From Anaerosacchariphilus polymeriproducens (GTDB lineage: Bacteria > Bacillota > Clostridia > Lachnospirales > Lachnospiraceae): DNA of 64,000 nt. Positions 56,578 to 64,000 of the stretch are shown here, piece after piece. The notes below the pieces were generated by a model that was not told the origin of the DNA, searched no databases, and was given only the letters and a program-made list of their open reading frames with translations. The translations under genes and the position numbers were made by a program. The DNA is taken from the NCBI RefSeq assembly GCF_003363435.1, contig NZ_QRCT01000049.1, positions 293,403-357,402 on the forward strand. The letters run 5' to 3'. How positions within the stretch are numbered: the stretch's first letter is position 1; each line of letters opens with the position of its first letter.

Positions 56578-57303
56578 TTACCCCAATACCGCTAATACAA
56601 ATCCGACTACTGAAAACAAGTTGCAAAAACAATGAAAGAATATACTTATAAATAAATTCTTTTTCTTATAAGCCACATATGCAACTGGTGCAAAGGCTAA
56701 TATACGAAATACATTATTAAAAGGCAACCAGAAATGATACAACGAAAACAAAACAACTATAAGTATTGGTGTAAACGAACTCTGTTTTTCATAATGAGAT
56801 GTTAAATATCCTCTAAAAAACAATTCTTCTGTTATCGGTCCTAACAGCACATTAAAAATGCCATAAAATACACAAGTCAAAATTAGTATCGGTTTAGAAA
56901 AAGATTTCAAATACTCATATTTTGTCCAATCAAATCCTGCTGATATATTATTAAGTACAGTAGTTCTAATATCTGCAAAAATCTGATTTTCAATAGGTGC
57001 TATAAATGATGAAAGAAGTCCTGCTATTCCAAAGAATGCAAATGCAATTATTAACACTTTCCAAATAGCAAGCTTTTCCTGTCCAACAAATGCACTTTTA
57101 AGTGAATATGTACCATATGCTTTTTTACTTGCAGATAAAATTACCCCCAACTCTATTGGCACTAAAATAACCGTTCCCAATATACAAAATAGTAATAAAT
57201 GTGGTATCTTGCAAAAATGTCCTAACAACAAATATGTAAAACTCAAAACCAATGTAGGTATAAAAATTCTTAACAAAAGTCCTTTTGTATCTATTTTATT
57301 CAT
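56578..57303 (-). CDS. CPBP-family intramembrane metalloprotease
   Basis: This 241-residue membrane protein with about eight helices has the Abi/CAAX-protease motifs GPITEELFFRGY (Glu-Glu and Arg), the histidine in SLYHFWLPFN and the final FFHCFCN. In bacteria such proteins process peptides or act in bacteriocin immunity and signalling. It stands alone, with no bacteriocin gene next to it. The substrate is unknown. Confidence 0.85.
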   Translation of the reverse strand: MNKIDTKGLLLRIFIPTLVLSFTYLLLGHFCKIPHLLLFCILGTVILVPIELGVILSASKKAYGTYSLKSAFVGQEKLAIWKVLIIAFAFFGIAGLLSSFIAPIENQIFADIRTTVLNNISAGFDWTKYEYLKSFSKPILILTCVFYGIFNVLLGPITEELFFRGYLTSHYEKQSSFTPILIVVLFSLYHFWLPFNNVFRILAFAPVAYVAYKKKNLFISIFFHCFCNLFSVVGFVLAVLG

Positions 57304-57359
57304 CTAGCATACACCTCACAATGTTGATTTTTCTCCAATAAAAGAACGTTTCTGTGAAC

Positions 57360-57482
57360 GTGATATTAGTCAACAGTAACGTCTTTATAAGTTTCATTGG
57401 GATATTGGCCTTGCTGATATCCTTTGGCAGCTTAGTTGTTGCGTCGCTTGCCTTTCTCGACAAGAGAAACAAGCGGAAATAA
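57360..57482 (+). CDS. Putative holin-like type I toxin peptide
   Basis: The short frame ends in a hydrophobic helix FIGILALLISFGSLVVASLA and the basic tail FLDKRNKRK, the profile of the holin-like toxins paired with antisense RNAs in Firmicutes. In place of an ATG there is AACAGTAACGTC, so it must start at the GTG at 57360, which lacks a good ribosome site, or has lost its start. Strong hairpins follow directly. The 479-bp gap 57304-57782 contains nothing else that I can support. Confidence 0.5.
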   Translation: MILVNSNVFISFIGILALLISFGSLVVASLAFLDKRNKRK

Positions 57483-57485
57483 AAA

Positions 57486-57514
57486 GCCTATCCTGTCTGA
57501 CCCACAGGATAGGC
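57486..57514 (+). terminator. Hairpin right after the holin-like toxin frame
   Basis: GCCTATCCTGT and ACAGGATAGGC form a perfect 11-bp stem with a 7-nt loop, beginning four bases after the stop codon. The A-rich left flank and moderate T-content on the minus strand would let it serve an antisense transcript too, as in Fst/TxpA-like modules. Confidence 0.65.
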
Positions 57515-57548
57515 ATTGTCCATAAGGACAACATTCGTCTAAACTCGG

Positions 57549-57582
57549 AGCATCCACCTTTGGAGTGGGTGCTTTCTTTTTC
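57549..57582 (+). terminator. Second hairpin with T-tract in the type I toxin locus
   Basis: AGCATCCACC pairs with GAGTGGGTGCT with one bulge, followed by TTCTTTTTC on the plus strand. It probably ends the toxin mRNA; the stretch between the two hairpins would be the overlap with an antisense RNA. Confidence 0.6.
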
Positions 57583-57782
57583 TAATAATAACATTCTATT
57601 TGACATAAATCAAGTGTTTTAATCGTAATCTTTATAGCAAAATTTTGTTTTGAACTAAAACTTCAATCTTTCCAGATAAATAAGTTTCTAATATAAAATG
57701 CGAATTTTCATTATAAAAACTTCCGTTAAAATCTCAATTACACTACAGATAAATGAAGGATATACTTCAAACAAAACTGTTT

Positions 57783-58343
57783 TTATACTGTCTTAAAATA
57801 ATCTTCTGCTAATACCCCATACATACAAGCATCAACAATTCCTTTATTGCTCCAATCAGCTTTTCGCAAAGTTCCTTCATAAACTAAACCACATTTTTTC
57901 ATCACCTTACCTGAGTTTGAATTATTAGGATCGTGTTGTGATTCAACTCTTTGAACTTCTACTTCTTCAAATAAAAAGGGGATTATTCCAGATAATGCTT
58001 CACTTGTATATCCTTTGTTCCACCAATCACTACCAATACAATAACCAATATGAACTTTATCTGTTCTTTCGTCTATATCTACAATTGAAATTGTGCCAAT
58101 TGGTTCTTTTAATTCTTTAGGCACAATTGCCCATTGATAAAAAGATTTATCTTTATAATTTTCAATCCAATCTTTTAATACTGCTTCGGTAATAGAAATA
58201 TCTTCATGTGTTGGCCAACGCAAAAATTCTGTTACTCTATTATTACTTGTCCAATTTCGAAATGCTGGCTCTATATCTTCCATTATAAATTGTCTTAATA
58301 TAAGTCGTTCTGTTTCAAGAAAAATTGTTCCTTTATGTTCCAT
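57783..58343 (-). CDS. GNAT-family N-acetyltransferase (RimJ/RimL type)
   Basis: The 186-residue protein fits the Acetyltransf_3 group: start LETERLILRQFIMEDIEPAF, the acetyl-CoA-binding IGYCIGSDWWNKGYTSEAL (R/Q-x-x-G-x-G/A region degenerate), VQRVESQHDPNNSNSGKVMK and KCGLVYEGTLRKA. It probably acetylates a protein N-terminus or small amine. It stands alone, with GAGGAAGG before the ATG. The substrate is unknown. Confidence 0.88.
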   Translation of the reverse strand: MEHKGTIFLETERLILRQFIMEDIEPAFRNWTSNNRVTEFLRWPTHEDISITEAVLKDWIENYKDKSFYQWAIVPKELKEPIGTISIVDIDERTDKVHIGYCIGSDWWNKGYTSEALSGIIPFLFEEVEVQRVESQHDPNNSNSGKVMKKCGLVYEGTLRKADWSNKGIVDACMYGVLAEDYFKTV

Positions 58344-58401
58344 GCTTCTTACCTTCCTCTATAAATTGGAATTTATCAGTTCTTATTAGCCCAATATCGC
58401 A

Positions 58402-58788
58402 CTATACAAATAAGCACCATCTAATACCATATTTATCAATAAAATCTGCCATTAATGAGCTGTATTCACATGGTGCAAGCGGCATCAAAATTTTAGCATC
58501 AGTTTTTAACACTTCATAAGCTTTTCGCACCTTTTCTTCATTACCTTCTCCATAATGCAAACAAAACTGCATTACATTACCCGTAACCGTTTCCTCACTA
58601 ATAATGGCATATTCTGAATTTCGTTCTGCCACAGCTAATATTTCCCCTTGAATATCAATCTCTGAATGAAAAAACGTTCCATCTTCATTAGGATAACTAC
58701 TGATGAGAATAGCATCAAAAGCCTTTTGATAAAGAGCCACCGCCTCATCACTTTTTGTAACATATGCTTGCATCATTGATCTTTTCAT
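58402..58788 (-). CDS. VOC-family (glyoxalase-like) protein
   Basis: This 128-residue protein resembles PhnB-like members of the vicinal-oxygen-chelate fold: the opening MQAYVTKSDEAVALYQKAFD, a beta-strand with SEIDIQGEILAVAE and the C-terminal DKYGIRWCLFV. Such proteins bind small ligands or metals, and some give antibiotic resistance; the true enzymes often need paired metal residues that are not clear here. AAGGAG lies before the ATG. No specific function can be given. Confidence 0.78.
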   Translation of the reverse strand: MKRSMMQAYVTKSDEAVALYQKAFDAILISSYPNEDGTFFHSEIDIQGEILAVAERNSEYAIISEETVTGNVMQFCLHYGEGNEEKVRKAYEVLKTDAKILMPLAPCEYSSLMADFIDKYGIRWCLFV

Positions 58789-58893
58789 AAAGAATTCTCC
58801 TTCTATTACATTTATAATTTATTTCGTCATTTATTTATCATCTACTCAAAATATAAATAATCTACAATTTAAAACTCACCGATAAATTCAAAT

Positions 58894-59763
58894 TTATCGA
58901 TTTTCCTCATAACTCTTTAATTGTTTTTTTGTATCAGGTATCAATACAAATGTACGAAAAAACCAATTTCCCCTAATGATATCTTCACCATGAAAATGAA
59001 TTTCTTTTATTCTTTTTTGTGGTAGGATAATGATATTTGCTCCAATTATTGCATTGGATTCACAATAAATTGGTTCGCTATTTCTAGAATAAATTTTTGA
59101 TTTTCCATTCATAGTAAAACCTTGCTTTTTCATCATTTTTCCCATAACACCAGGCATATCTTCAAGTTTTCCCACACTATTAACATAAACTACAGGAACG
59201 CTAAATGCATCTTCGTAACAACCACAAAAGTAATCGATAGTAGTTTGTTCTTCATCAGGTTTCTTGGGATCAGCAGGACATCCATGAGGGAAGAGTATCA
59301 TAGATAATTCTACATCTTTTATATTGTCATACAAATGTTTTCTTCTTGAATCATAACAAATTCCTACCGCAACATTACCAAAAGGTGTTTTAATAATATT
59401 ATCAAAATAGCCTCTTTTAAATACCGCTGATTCTCCTTCGGATTTACTAATAACTCCATAGACATCATCTTTTCCTGCTACTAAATATCGATTATAGTAA
59501 TCTCTATTTTCTCTATCAAGATAACCCACACCAATATATGTATTATATTTTGCAGCCATTTGCATAGCCCAAGATTTAGTATCTTTACCACAAGAGTCAG
59601 CATATTGCCATATTTCTTGATTCGCTATATAACTACACATAGCTAATTCAGGTAATACAACTAAATCAGGGGAAGGAAGTTTTGAAATAAGATTTTCAAT
59701 ATATTGTTTACGTATTTCAATGCCTTTGATATCATTATTTAACTCTAATGCAAATATACGCAT
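58894..59763 (-). CDS. Carbon-nitrogen hydrolase (nitrilase superfamily)
   Basis: The 289-residue protein has the Glu-Lys-Cys triad context: VVLPELAMCSY (Glu), the GYFDNIIKTPFG region after a Lys-rich strand, and VGICYDSRRKHLY (Cys). Branch and substrate cannot be told; omega-amidase, N-carbamoyl hydrolase or agmatine-type roles are all possible. GGAGG precedes the ATG. It lies between the VOC gene and the toxin immunity gene, without signs of shared function. Confidence 0.85.
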   Translation of the reverse strand: MRIFALELNNDIKGIEIRKQYIENLISKLPSPDLVVLPELAMCSYIANQEIWQYADSCGKDTKSWAMQMAAKYNTYIGVGYLDRENRDYYNRYLVAGKDDVYGVISKSEGESAVFKRGYFDNIIKTPFGNVAVGICYDSRRKHLYDNIKDVELSMILFPHGCPADPKKPDEEQTTIDYFCGCYEDAFSVPVVYVNSVGKLEDMPGVMGKMMKKQGFTMNGKSKIYSRNSEPIYCESNAIIGANIIILPQKRIKEIHFHGEDIIRGNWFFRTFVLIPDTKKQLKSYEENR

Positions 59764-59971
59764 ATTAAAACCTCCTTTTCTTTAATAGGTTTTTTATCCT
59801 TTTCAATTGTTCAATTATATATTCGTCTGTAAATTCTTTTAACTTATTGTAAATTGATTGATACTTATGGATAATATCTTCCTGGCAATGTAATCAGTCA
59901 AACTACACGTAAAAATAAGTCATTTGCTTTTTTCCTTCCCTTCCTGCCATCGTATATTTTTCAACTTGCAT

Positions 59972-60688
59972 TTATATATTAACTAAAGATATAATTGATT
60001 CTTCACCATCTTCTTTGTTATTGCTTAAAATAACCAATAAATATTCATTCTCTTTCATTACAAACTTAGCATGATTAAAAATATAATTTTTTCTAGGATT
60101 TAATGATTTTATTTGTTCCCTACTATAATAAATTATTTTTTCTTCATATACTATTACAAATAGATGTTCATACATATCTGTATTAATATAATCATTATTT
60201 TTAACTAATATTCTATTCATCGGATCTGTTATGATTGTTCTATCAATACACTTTTGATCACAAGAAAATATCATACTTTGATAACTTTTTCTTATAAGTC
60301 CGTTTTTCCACGAAAATTCAATATACTCTTCTTGAGGTGTAATAAATTTACAACTATCTGCTCCTCTTGAAAATAATTTCAAGTTAACAACATCTGTAAA
60401 TTCCTCATCGATTTTTATAACTATACTTTTATATTCCTCTAAATTAATATACAGTATTTTTTCATTCTCAGGACAAAATAATACTATTTCATCATTTCCA
60501 AGATCATATGATGAATATATAATTATATCCTCAAATAAACGCATTTTCTTTAGTAAGTTCATATTAGTATCAAATACTATAATGCCTTCATAATTATCAT
60601 TAACTATTATTTTATTTTCCGTTACTTCCATAAAATAAATATCATTCTCTTTTATTAATGTTTCCTTCAATGTTTGCCTCCATTTCAT
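59972..60688 (-). CDS. Candidate immunity protein to the colicin E3-like toxin
   Basis: The 238-residue protein of no family I recognise is rich in beta-strands, with repeated units of strand pairs (IIVFDTNMNLLKKM, ILYINLEEYKSIVI, FVIVYEEKIIYYS) that suggest a beta-propeller-like fold. It has no membrane segment. It starts one base after the toxin stop codon, so the two are tightly coupled. That position strongly suggests it neutralises the toxin, although it is much larger than the 85-residue colicin E3 immunity protein. Confidence 0.68.
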   Translation of the reverse strand: MKWRQTLKETLIKENDIYFMEVTENKIIVNDNYEGIIVFDTNMNLLKKMRLFEDIIIYSSYDLGNDEIVLFCPENEKILYINLEEYKSIVIKIDEEFTDVVNLKLFSRGADSCKFITPQEEYIEFSWKNGLIRKSYQSMIFSCDQKCIDRTIITDPMNRILVKNNDYINTDMYEHLFVIVYEEKIIYYSREQIKSLNPRKNYIFNHAKFVMKENEYLLVILSNNKEDGEESIISLVNI

Positions 60689-60689
60689 A

Positions 60690-61943
60690 TTATTTTAATT
60701 TCAGTTTTTTACTTTTATCAGCAGTATCATATATTAATTCACCTGTCAATGGATCAGCTTCTCCTAAATGTATTCCTTTTTTATCAAACACTTCTAAATG
60801 AGCTCTTTCGCCTTTATGTAACGTATCTCTATAATAATATTTATCTCCTCTTTTATAAACAGACGCACCTTTAACCTTCATCTTTGTTTTAACATATTCG
60901 CTATCATTTAAAACCGTTTCTCTATCTAATGGAACTCTTTTTTCTTTTATATATTCAGCCTTTCTTCCATCTTGACTTCCTTCCCCCCTACTCTTACTCT
61001 CCTTAAACTTCTCCCAATTATCCTTAAAGTTACTCGCACTTGAAAAAGTTAACGAGGCGCCAAAACCACTTACCGCTGTTCCTGCTATTACAGCTGCTCC
61101 CGATACGGCTCCTACCGGTACCGCCACCACGCTCCCTACTCCTGTGGAAGCTAATGCCATTGACCCGGAACTTCCGCCAATTCCTACTACCAGGTTACCG
61201 ATACCCTGTACAAAACAAAAGGCTCCAGATAGCATGTCTGACACATTTGCCAAGCTTCTTCCTCCATAATACCACGTTTTGTTGGCGTATTTGTCATTTA
61301 AATAAGCCCGTTCCAGATAATCCAAAGCTCTTTCTGCGTTCTCACTGCCTTCTGTGGAAAACTTTCCCTTTTTAAAAAAATTATTGAGAATATTCCCCAT
61401 AAAAAACAGATTATCTATGTTGTCTTTTGCAAGGGATGTGAAAAAACCGTATGCACCGCTAGCAATATCCTCATACCATTTCGTATCATACACGGCTGAA
61501 AGATCCTGAAGTCTCTTCAATTCCTTTTCTGATTTCTTCACTTCTGCCTGATATACATCTTGAAATGTTTTCAGATAATCTCCATAATAATTCTCACCTA
61601 AGTCAATCGCTTCCGGTGTCATGATATTGGTTATATTCTGTATCTGCTGATGAAAGGCTTCCATCCTTCCATGAATCGCATCCAGTCTTGCGGCATAATT
61701 AGCATCAACAGTTTCTACCTGCTTTAGGATTCCATCCAGCTCTTTATCTGCAGTTTTACATTTTGCTGTAACATTGCTTCCATATTTTTTTACATTATCA
61801 ATATATTGTACAATATCCAGTTTACACAAAATATCATAATCCGGAAATTTATAGCGGAGACCGAACAGATCTTTTTCATCTTTAAATTCATTTAATTCCT
61901 TCCGAAATGTATCGATTGAATCTTTCGTAAAATCTCTAGTCAT
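60690..61943 (-). CDS. Intact polymorphic toxin with colicin E3-like ribonuclease tip
   Basis: This 417-residue protein has an LXG-like helical N-terminus (1-150), a Gly/Ala-rich hydrophobic pretoxin segment (~225-310) and a variable tip. The tip (about 340-417) shows RDTLHKGERAHLEVFD then HLGEADPLTGEL, the pattern of the colicin E3 16S rRNase domain, with Asp373, His376 and Glu379 or Glu384 in place of the colicin D-H-E set. It probably kills rival cells by cutting 16S rRNA after type VII export. The ribosome site is weak. It is the only complete copy of three. Confidence 0.8.
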   Translation of the reverse strand: MTRDFTKDSIDTFRKELNEFKDEKDLFGLRYKFPDYDILCKLDIVQYIDNVKKYGSNVTAKCKTADKELDGILKQVETVDANYAARLDAIHGRMEAFHQQIQNITNIMTPEAIDLGENYYGDYLKTFQDVYQAEVKKSEKELKRLQDLSAVYDTKWYEDIASGAYGFFTSLAKDNIDNLFFMGNILNNFFKKGKFSTEGSENAERALDYLERAYLNDKYANKTWYYGGRSLANVSDMLSGAFCFVQGIGNLVVGIGGSSGSMALASTGVGSVVAVPVGAVSGAAVIAGTAVSGFGASLTFSSASNFKDNWEKFKESKSRGEGSQDGRKAEYIKEKRVPLDRETVLNDSEYVKTKMKVKGASVYKRGDKYYYRDTLHKGERAHLEVFDKKGIHLGEADPLTGELIYDTADKSKKLKLK

Positions 61944-62000
61944 TATTTATCCACTCTCTTCTTTTGCCTTTAAACTTGTTGTCTATTGATTGATACATAT
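61944..62000 (-). pseudogene. Remnant of the partner gene's 3' end upstream of the intact toxin
   Basis: The ~55 bases before the toxin ATG match the end of the small partner gene at 49207-49265 (both contain GGCAAAA-GAAGAGAG and a CAAT-rich stretch). Homology fades near 62000. The intact toxin therefore once had the same operon context, now lost. Confidence 0.65.
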
Positions 62001-62072
62001 TTGATAATTATAACAAATGTAAATATTTATTACCATAAAATTCCTACTAAATCTCAACAAATCGGGATATGA

Positions 62073-62099
62073 TTTGTGGGGACGCTTAATCCCCACAAA
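62073..62099. repeat. Perfect 9-bp hairpin in the debris region
   Basis: TTTGTGGGG (62073-62081) and CCCCACAAA (62091-62099) form a perfect stem with a 9-nt loop without T-tract. Next to it, at 62052-62072, is an ATCCCGATTTGTTGAGAT element that also occurs inside hsdS (LIKSRFVEMF segment), a sign of duplicated hsdS ends. Confidence 0.55.
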
Positions 62100-62112
62100 C
62101 TACTATATCATA

Positions 62113-62256
62113 TCACTTCAATTCATCAATGCACCCTGCTTTAATCGCAGAAATGTTTCTACTAATTCGTTCATTAGACCATTCCCACCATTTGATTTCT
62201 AGCAATGAAGAAACTACTTCATCTACATTTAGGAATCTTAATGCTTATTTCCATTT
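62113..62256 (-). pseudogene. C-terminal fragment of a xenobiotic (CatB/Vat-like) acyltransferase
   Basis: Reading the minus strand gives FLNVDEVVSSLLEIKWWEWS then ERISRNISAIKAG, CIDELK and a stop, the C-terminal signature of hexapeptide-repeat streptogramin/chloramphenicol acetyltransferases. An in-frame stop upstream (62245-62247) and the missing N-terminus show it is a relic. Confidence 0.6.
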
Positions 62257-62278
62257 ATTTTTTTGTATAATATTGAAC

Positions 62279-62903
62279 CTACGCCTGAACTTCTGCCACA
62301 TCAGCAATTTGTACATATTTCCAACCTTTTGAGTTTTTCACCTCCAAACATCTCGACAAATCGGGATTTGATGAGGTTGTCTAGTTTTTCTAGCTGTTCT
62401 ATTCTGCTATTAATTATTTTGTATACATTATTCAAAATAACTACAATTTCATCTTGTTCTTTTCTATCTCTAATTGGAACTGGATATTCTGCTACCCGTT
62501 TTGGTTGTGCTCGTGTTAAAGACCCACCTATTCCTGTTAAGCCAGTATTCATACGTGCTTTAAATTTATCAGATCTAAAATACCATGCTAAATACTCTGG
62601 ATTGTTTTCTGTACTTCTTACTACTATCCACTCAGATGAAGCAACACTCAAATATTCAGACGATTTACCCACTACCCAAACTCTATTGATCCTTGGATTT
62701 ATTTTACAAAGCAAAATATCCCCTTCTTCTACAACTGCTTTTGTTGAGCCAATTTCATCGCCTCGAAGATACTCTGGTTTATTGTCCGCATGACTTGGTA
62801 CACTATAAACTTCAAATATAGTATCTGGTGATTTAGAAGGATTCACACTCTTACTAGAATATTCATTTATATCTCTTAGTTGTTTAATCTCCATATCAAT
62901 CAT
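62279..62903 (-). pseudogene. hsdS: Broken type I specificity subunit (hsdS)
   Basis: The first target-recognition half is open (ATG at 62894 after AGGGG): EVYSVPSHADNKPEYLRG, LCKINPRINRVWV, AYPVPIRDRKEQDEIV-type segment and the central helix EKLDNLIKSRFVEMFGG. Right after it the frame breaks: the frame used ends in KLKRLEICTNC, while the neighbouring frame continues the expected second half (NSKGWKYVQIADVAEVQA) and stops. So one frameshift near 62345 and a truncation leave half a protein. A single half could still pair as a dimer, but this is unproven. Confidence 0.75.
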
Positions 62904-62961
62904 CCCCTACAAATCTAAATTTTATCAGGATGAGTTCAAAAATGCTTTTCGGACATTGCGA

Positions 62962-63282
62962 TTATTTTTTCTTTTCAATTAATATTGATGATACTATTGT
63001 ATAAAAAATTGTAGTAACAATAACCATTATAACAAGATAAAAAATCCATCTCCATTCAGTTACTATCTGGATTGCATTCAGTAAAAGAGTAGTCCCAATA
63101 AGACTAAATACAGTACCTGATTGACGATAATATGGTTTTTTGTCCATTTTCATGCGTTCGTCTTTTGAAGAATAAAGATAAGCATTGTTCAGTAGCATCC
63201 CTTTTTCTCTGAACTGAATGTAACTAAGTATGTAAATAACAACAGCAATTGAGATACAAATAGTAATCTCGATTTTTTTCAA
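62962..63282 (-). CDS. Small membrane protein, DUF3784-like
   Basis: The 106-residue protein starts at a TTG after AAAGGAGG; the longer frame upstream is recombinase debris. It has an N-terminal helix (ITICISIAVVIYILSYI), a hydrophilic loop with LLNNAYLYSSKDERMKMDKK, and two more helices, ending IEKKK. This layout fits the DUF3784 family, of unknown function, common in Firmicutes near mobile regions. It lies between the broken hsdS and recombinase. Confidence 0.65.
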   Translation of the reverse strand: MKKIEITICISIAVVIYILSYIQFREKGMLLNNAYLYSSKDERMKMDKKPYYRQSGTVFSLIGTTLLLNAIQIVTEWRWIFYLVIMVIVTTIFYTIVSSILIEKKK

Positions 63283-63345
63283 AATGCAACCCTCCTTTAA
63301 ATTCATTTTTAATATTCCGATTATAAAGTTAAGATATAAATTTAA

Positions 63346-64000
63346 TTTTCTATGTGATGTTTTAACATTGTTTTGATTTACCATAGCATACTTCATTGTT
63401 GTGTCAATTTGTTGATGTCCTAATAATCGTTGTACCTGTTCAATCGGATTTCTACCCCGCTAATTTTCAACCTATCATAAGGATAATTTAACGATACAAA
63501 TAACGCTCTATTATTATCACAACGCTCTTTTAAATAACCTTGAATATGCAATTTTGTTCTTGCATCAAAGTAAACACTTCGTTCCTTATCGCCCTTTCCA
63601 TAAACGATACATTCTCTTTCTTCAAAATTAATATCTGAAATATCCAGATTCACTAACTCTCCTACTCTCATACCTGTAGAAAAAAGTAAATCTATCATCG
63701 CTAAATCTCTTTTTGTTTCACAGCCGTCCCTCATTATTTCAATGTTTTCATCCGAGATTACTTCTTTCACTGTTGTTCCAGTCTTCACTTTATGAATTCG
63801 TCTAATTGGACTTTTTATAACGTAGTTTTCTTCCTCTAACCAAGAAAAGAAACTTGATAAATTTCGCCTTATATTATCTATAGTAACTTTTCCGCAATGG
63901 TTTCTTAATTGATACTCTGTTAAATATTCTCTAATAATCTCTGTTGTCACCCTTCTTATCGGCAATTTAATAGAATTTAGCATATTCGTAATTGTTGCTT
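63346..64000 (-). pseudogene. Broken tyrosine recombinase (hsdS-invertase type), runs off the edge
   Basis: The open frame (63420-63983, continuing past the window) has the SAM-like domain and the box I arginine in LLFSTGMRVGELVNLD. It then reads GVEIRLNRYNDY and stops. The true C-terminus (NPIEQVQRLLGHQQIDTTMK then YAMVNQ with the catalytic tyrosine) is in another frame directly downstream. The segment with the HxxR box is missing, most likely deleted between two AATCCGA repeats. Related recombinases invert hsdS halves. It is inactive as it stands. Confidence 0.75.

Noticed and set aside
57394..57606. 70-codon minus-strand frame
   Set aside because: It is antisense to the holin-like toxin and spans two hairpins; its composition (many Arg, Ser, Cys) looks like a shadow frame.
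1..64000. CRISPR array, tRNA or rRNA genes
   Set aside because: No regularly spaced repeats, cloverleaf-type sequences or conserved rRNA stretches were noticed on either strand by eye.

Overview
The window is AT-rich, mostly minus-strand DNA from a low-GC Firmicute. It is most likely a butyrate-forming member of the Lachnospiraceae (Clostridia). This rests on the butyrate operon thl-hbd-bcd-etfB-etfA, a nearby butyryl-CoA:acetate CoA-transferase close to the Roseburia type, AGGAGG-type ribosome sites, lipoprotein-anchored ABC importers and genes typical of that family. No rRNA or tRNA gene and no CRISPR array was seen.

Layout. 1-4,930: a sugar ABC importer (permease cut by the left edge, ATPase, lipoprotein receptor) and a ROK repressor; the same palindrome lies at both promoters. 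4,931-16,130: housekeeping and repair. This holds a DinG/XPD-type helicase, an HPr-like protein without its active-site histidine, a radical-SAM/DUF4130 pair whose promoter is flanked by LexA-like boxes, two Cof-type HAD phosphatases, a two-protein REC/kinase system, and purH behind a ZTP riboswitch with its own terminator. 16,225-27,620: uracil permease, MATE pump, the CoA-transferase, a CorC/HlyC-type membrane protein and the butyrate operon. Both butyrate promoters carry Rex-like operators, so one NADH sensor may control the pathway; no crotonase gene is present here. 27,844-35,911: SleB-type hydrolase, a coiled-coil protein, an SbcC/SbcD-like (YhaN/YhaO) pair and an OLD-family nuclease.

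36,108-45,555 is a nucleoside-use operon: lipoprotein and ABC importer (NupN/O/P/Q type), a Crp/Fnr regulator, nucleoside hydrolase, ribokinase and transketolase. Imported nucleosides would be split, the ribose phosphorylated, and the product passed to the pentose phosphate pathway. A palindrome centred 41.5 bp before the predicted start site of this operon fits class II activation, possibly by the operon's own Crp/Fnr protein.

46,396-64,000 is an accessory region. It holds three related copies of a type VII-type polymorphic toxin (one intact with a colicin E3-like tip, one truncated with a BECR-like RNase tip, one decayed), each next to a different candidate immunity gene. DUF4176 and small-helical partner genes sit beside the decayed copy. 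The region also contains a stand-alone type I restriction subunit (HsdR), an IS110 element with a candidate bridge-RNA region, a possible holin-like type I toxin, small cargo-type genes (GNAT, VOC, nitrilase, CPBP protease), and broken hsdS, tyrosine recombinase, IS256 and acyltransferase pieces. Repeated recombination has clearly reshaped this part.
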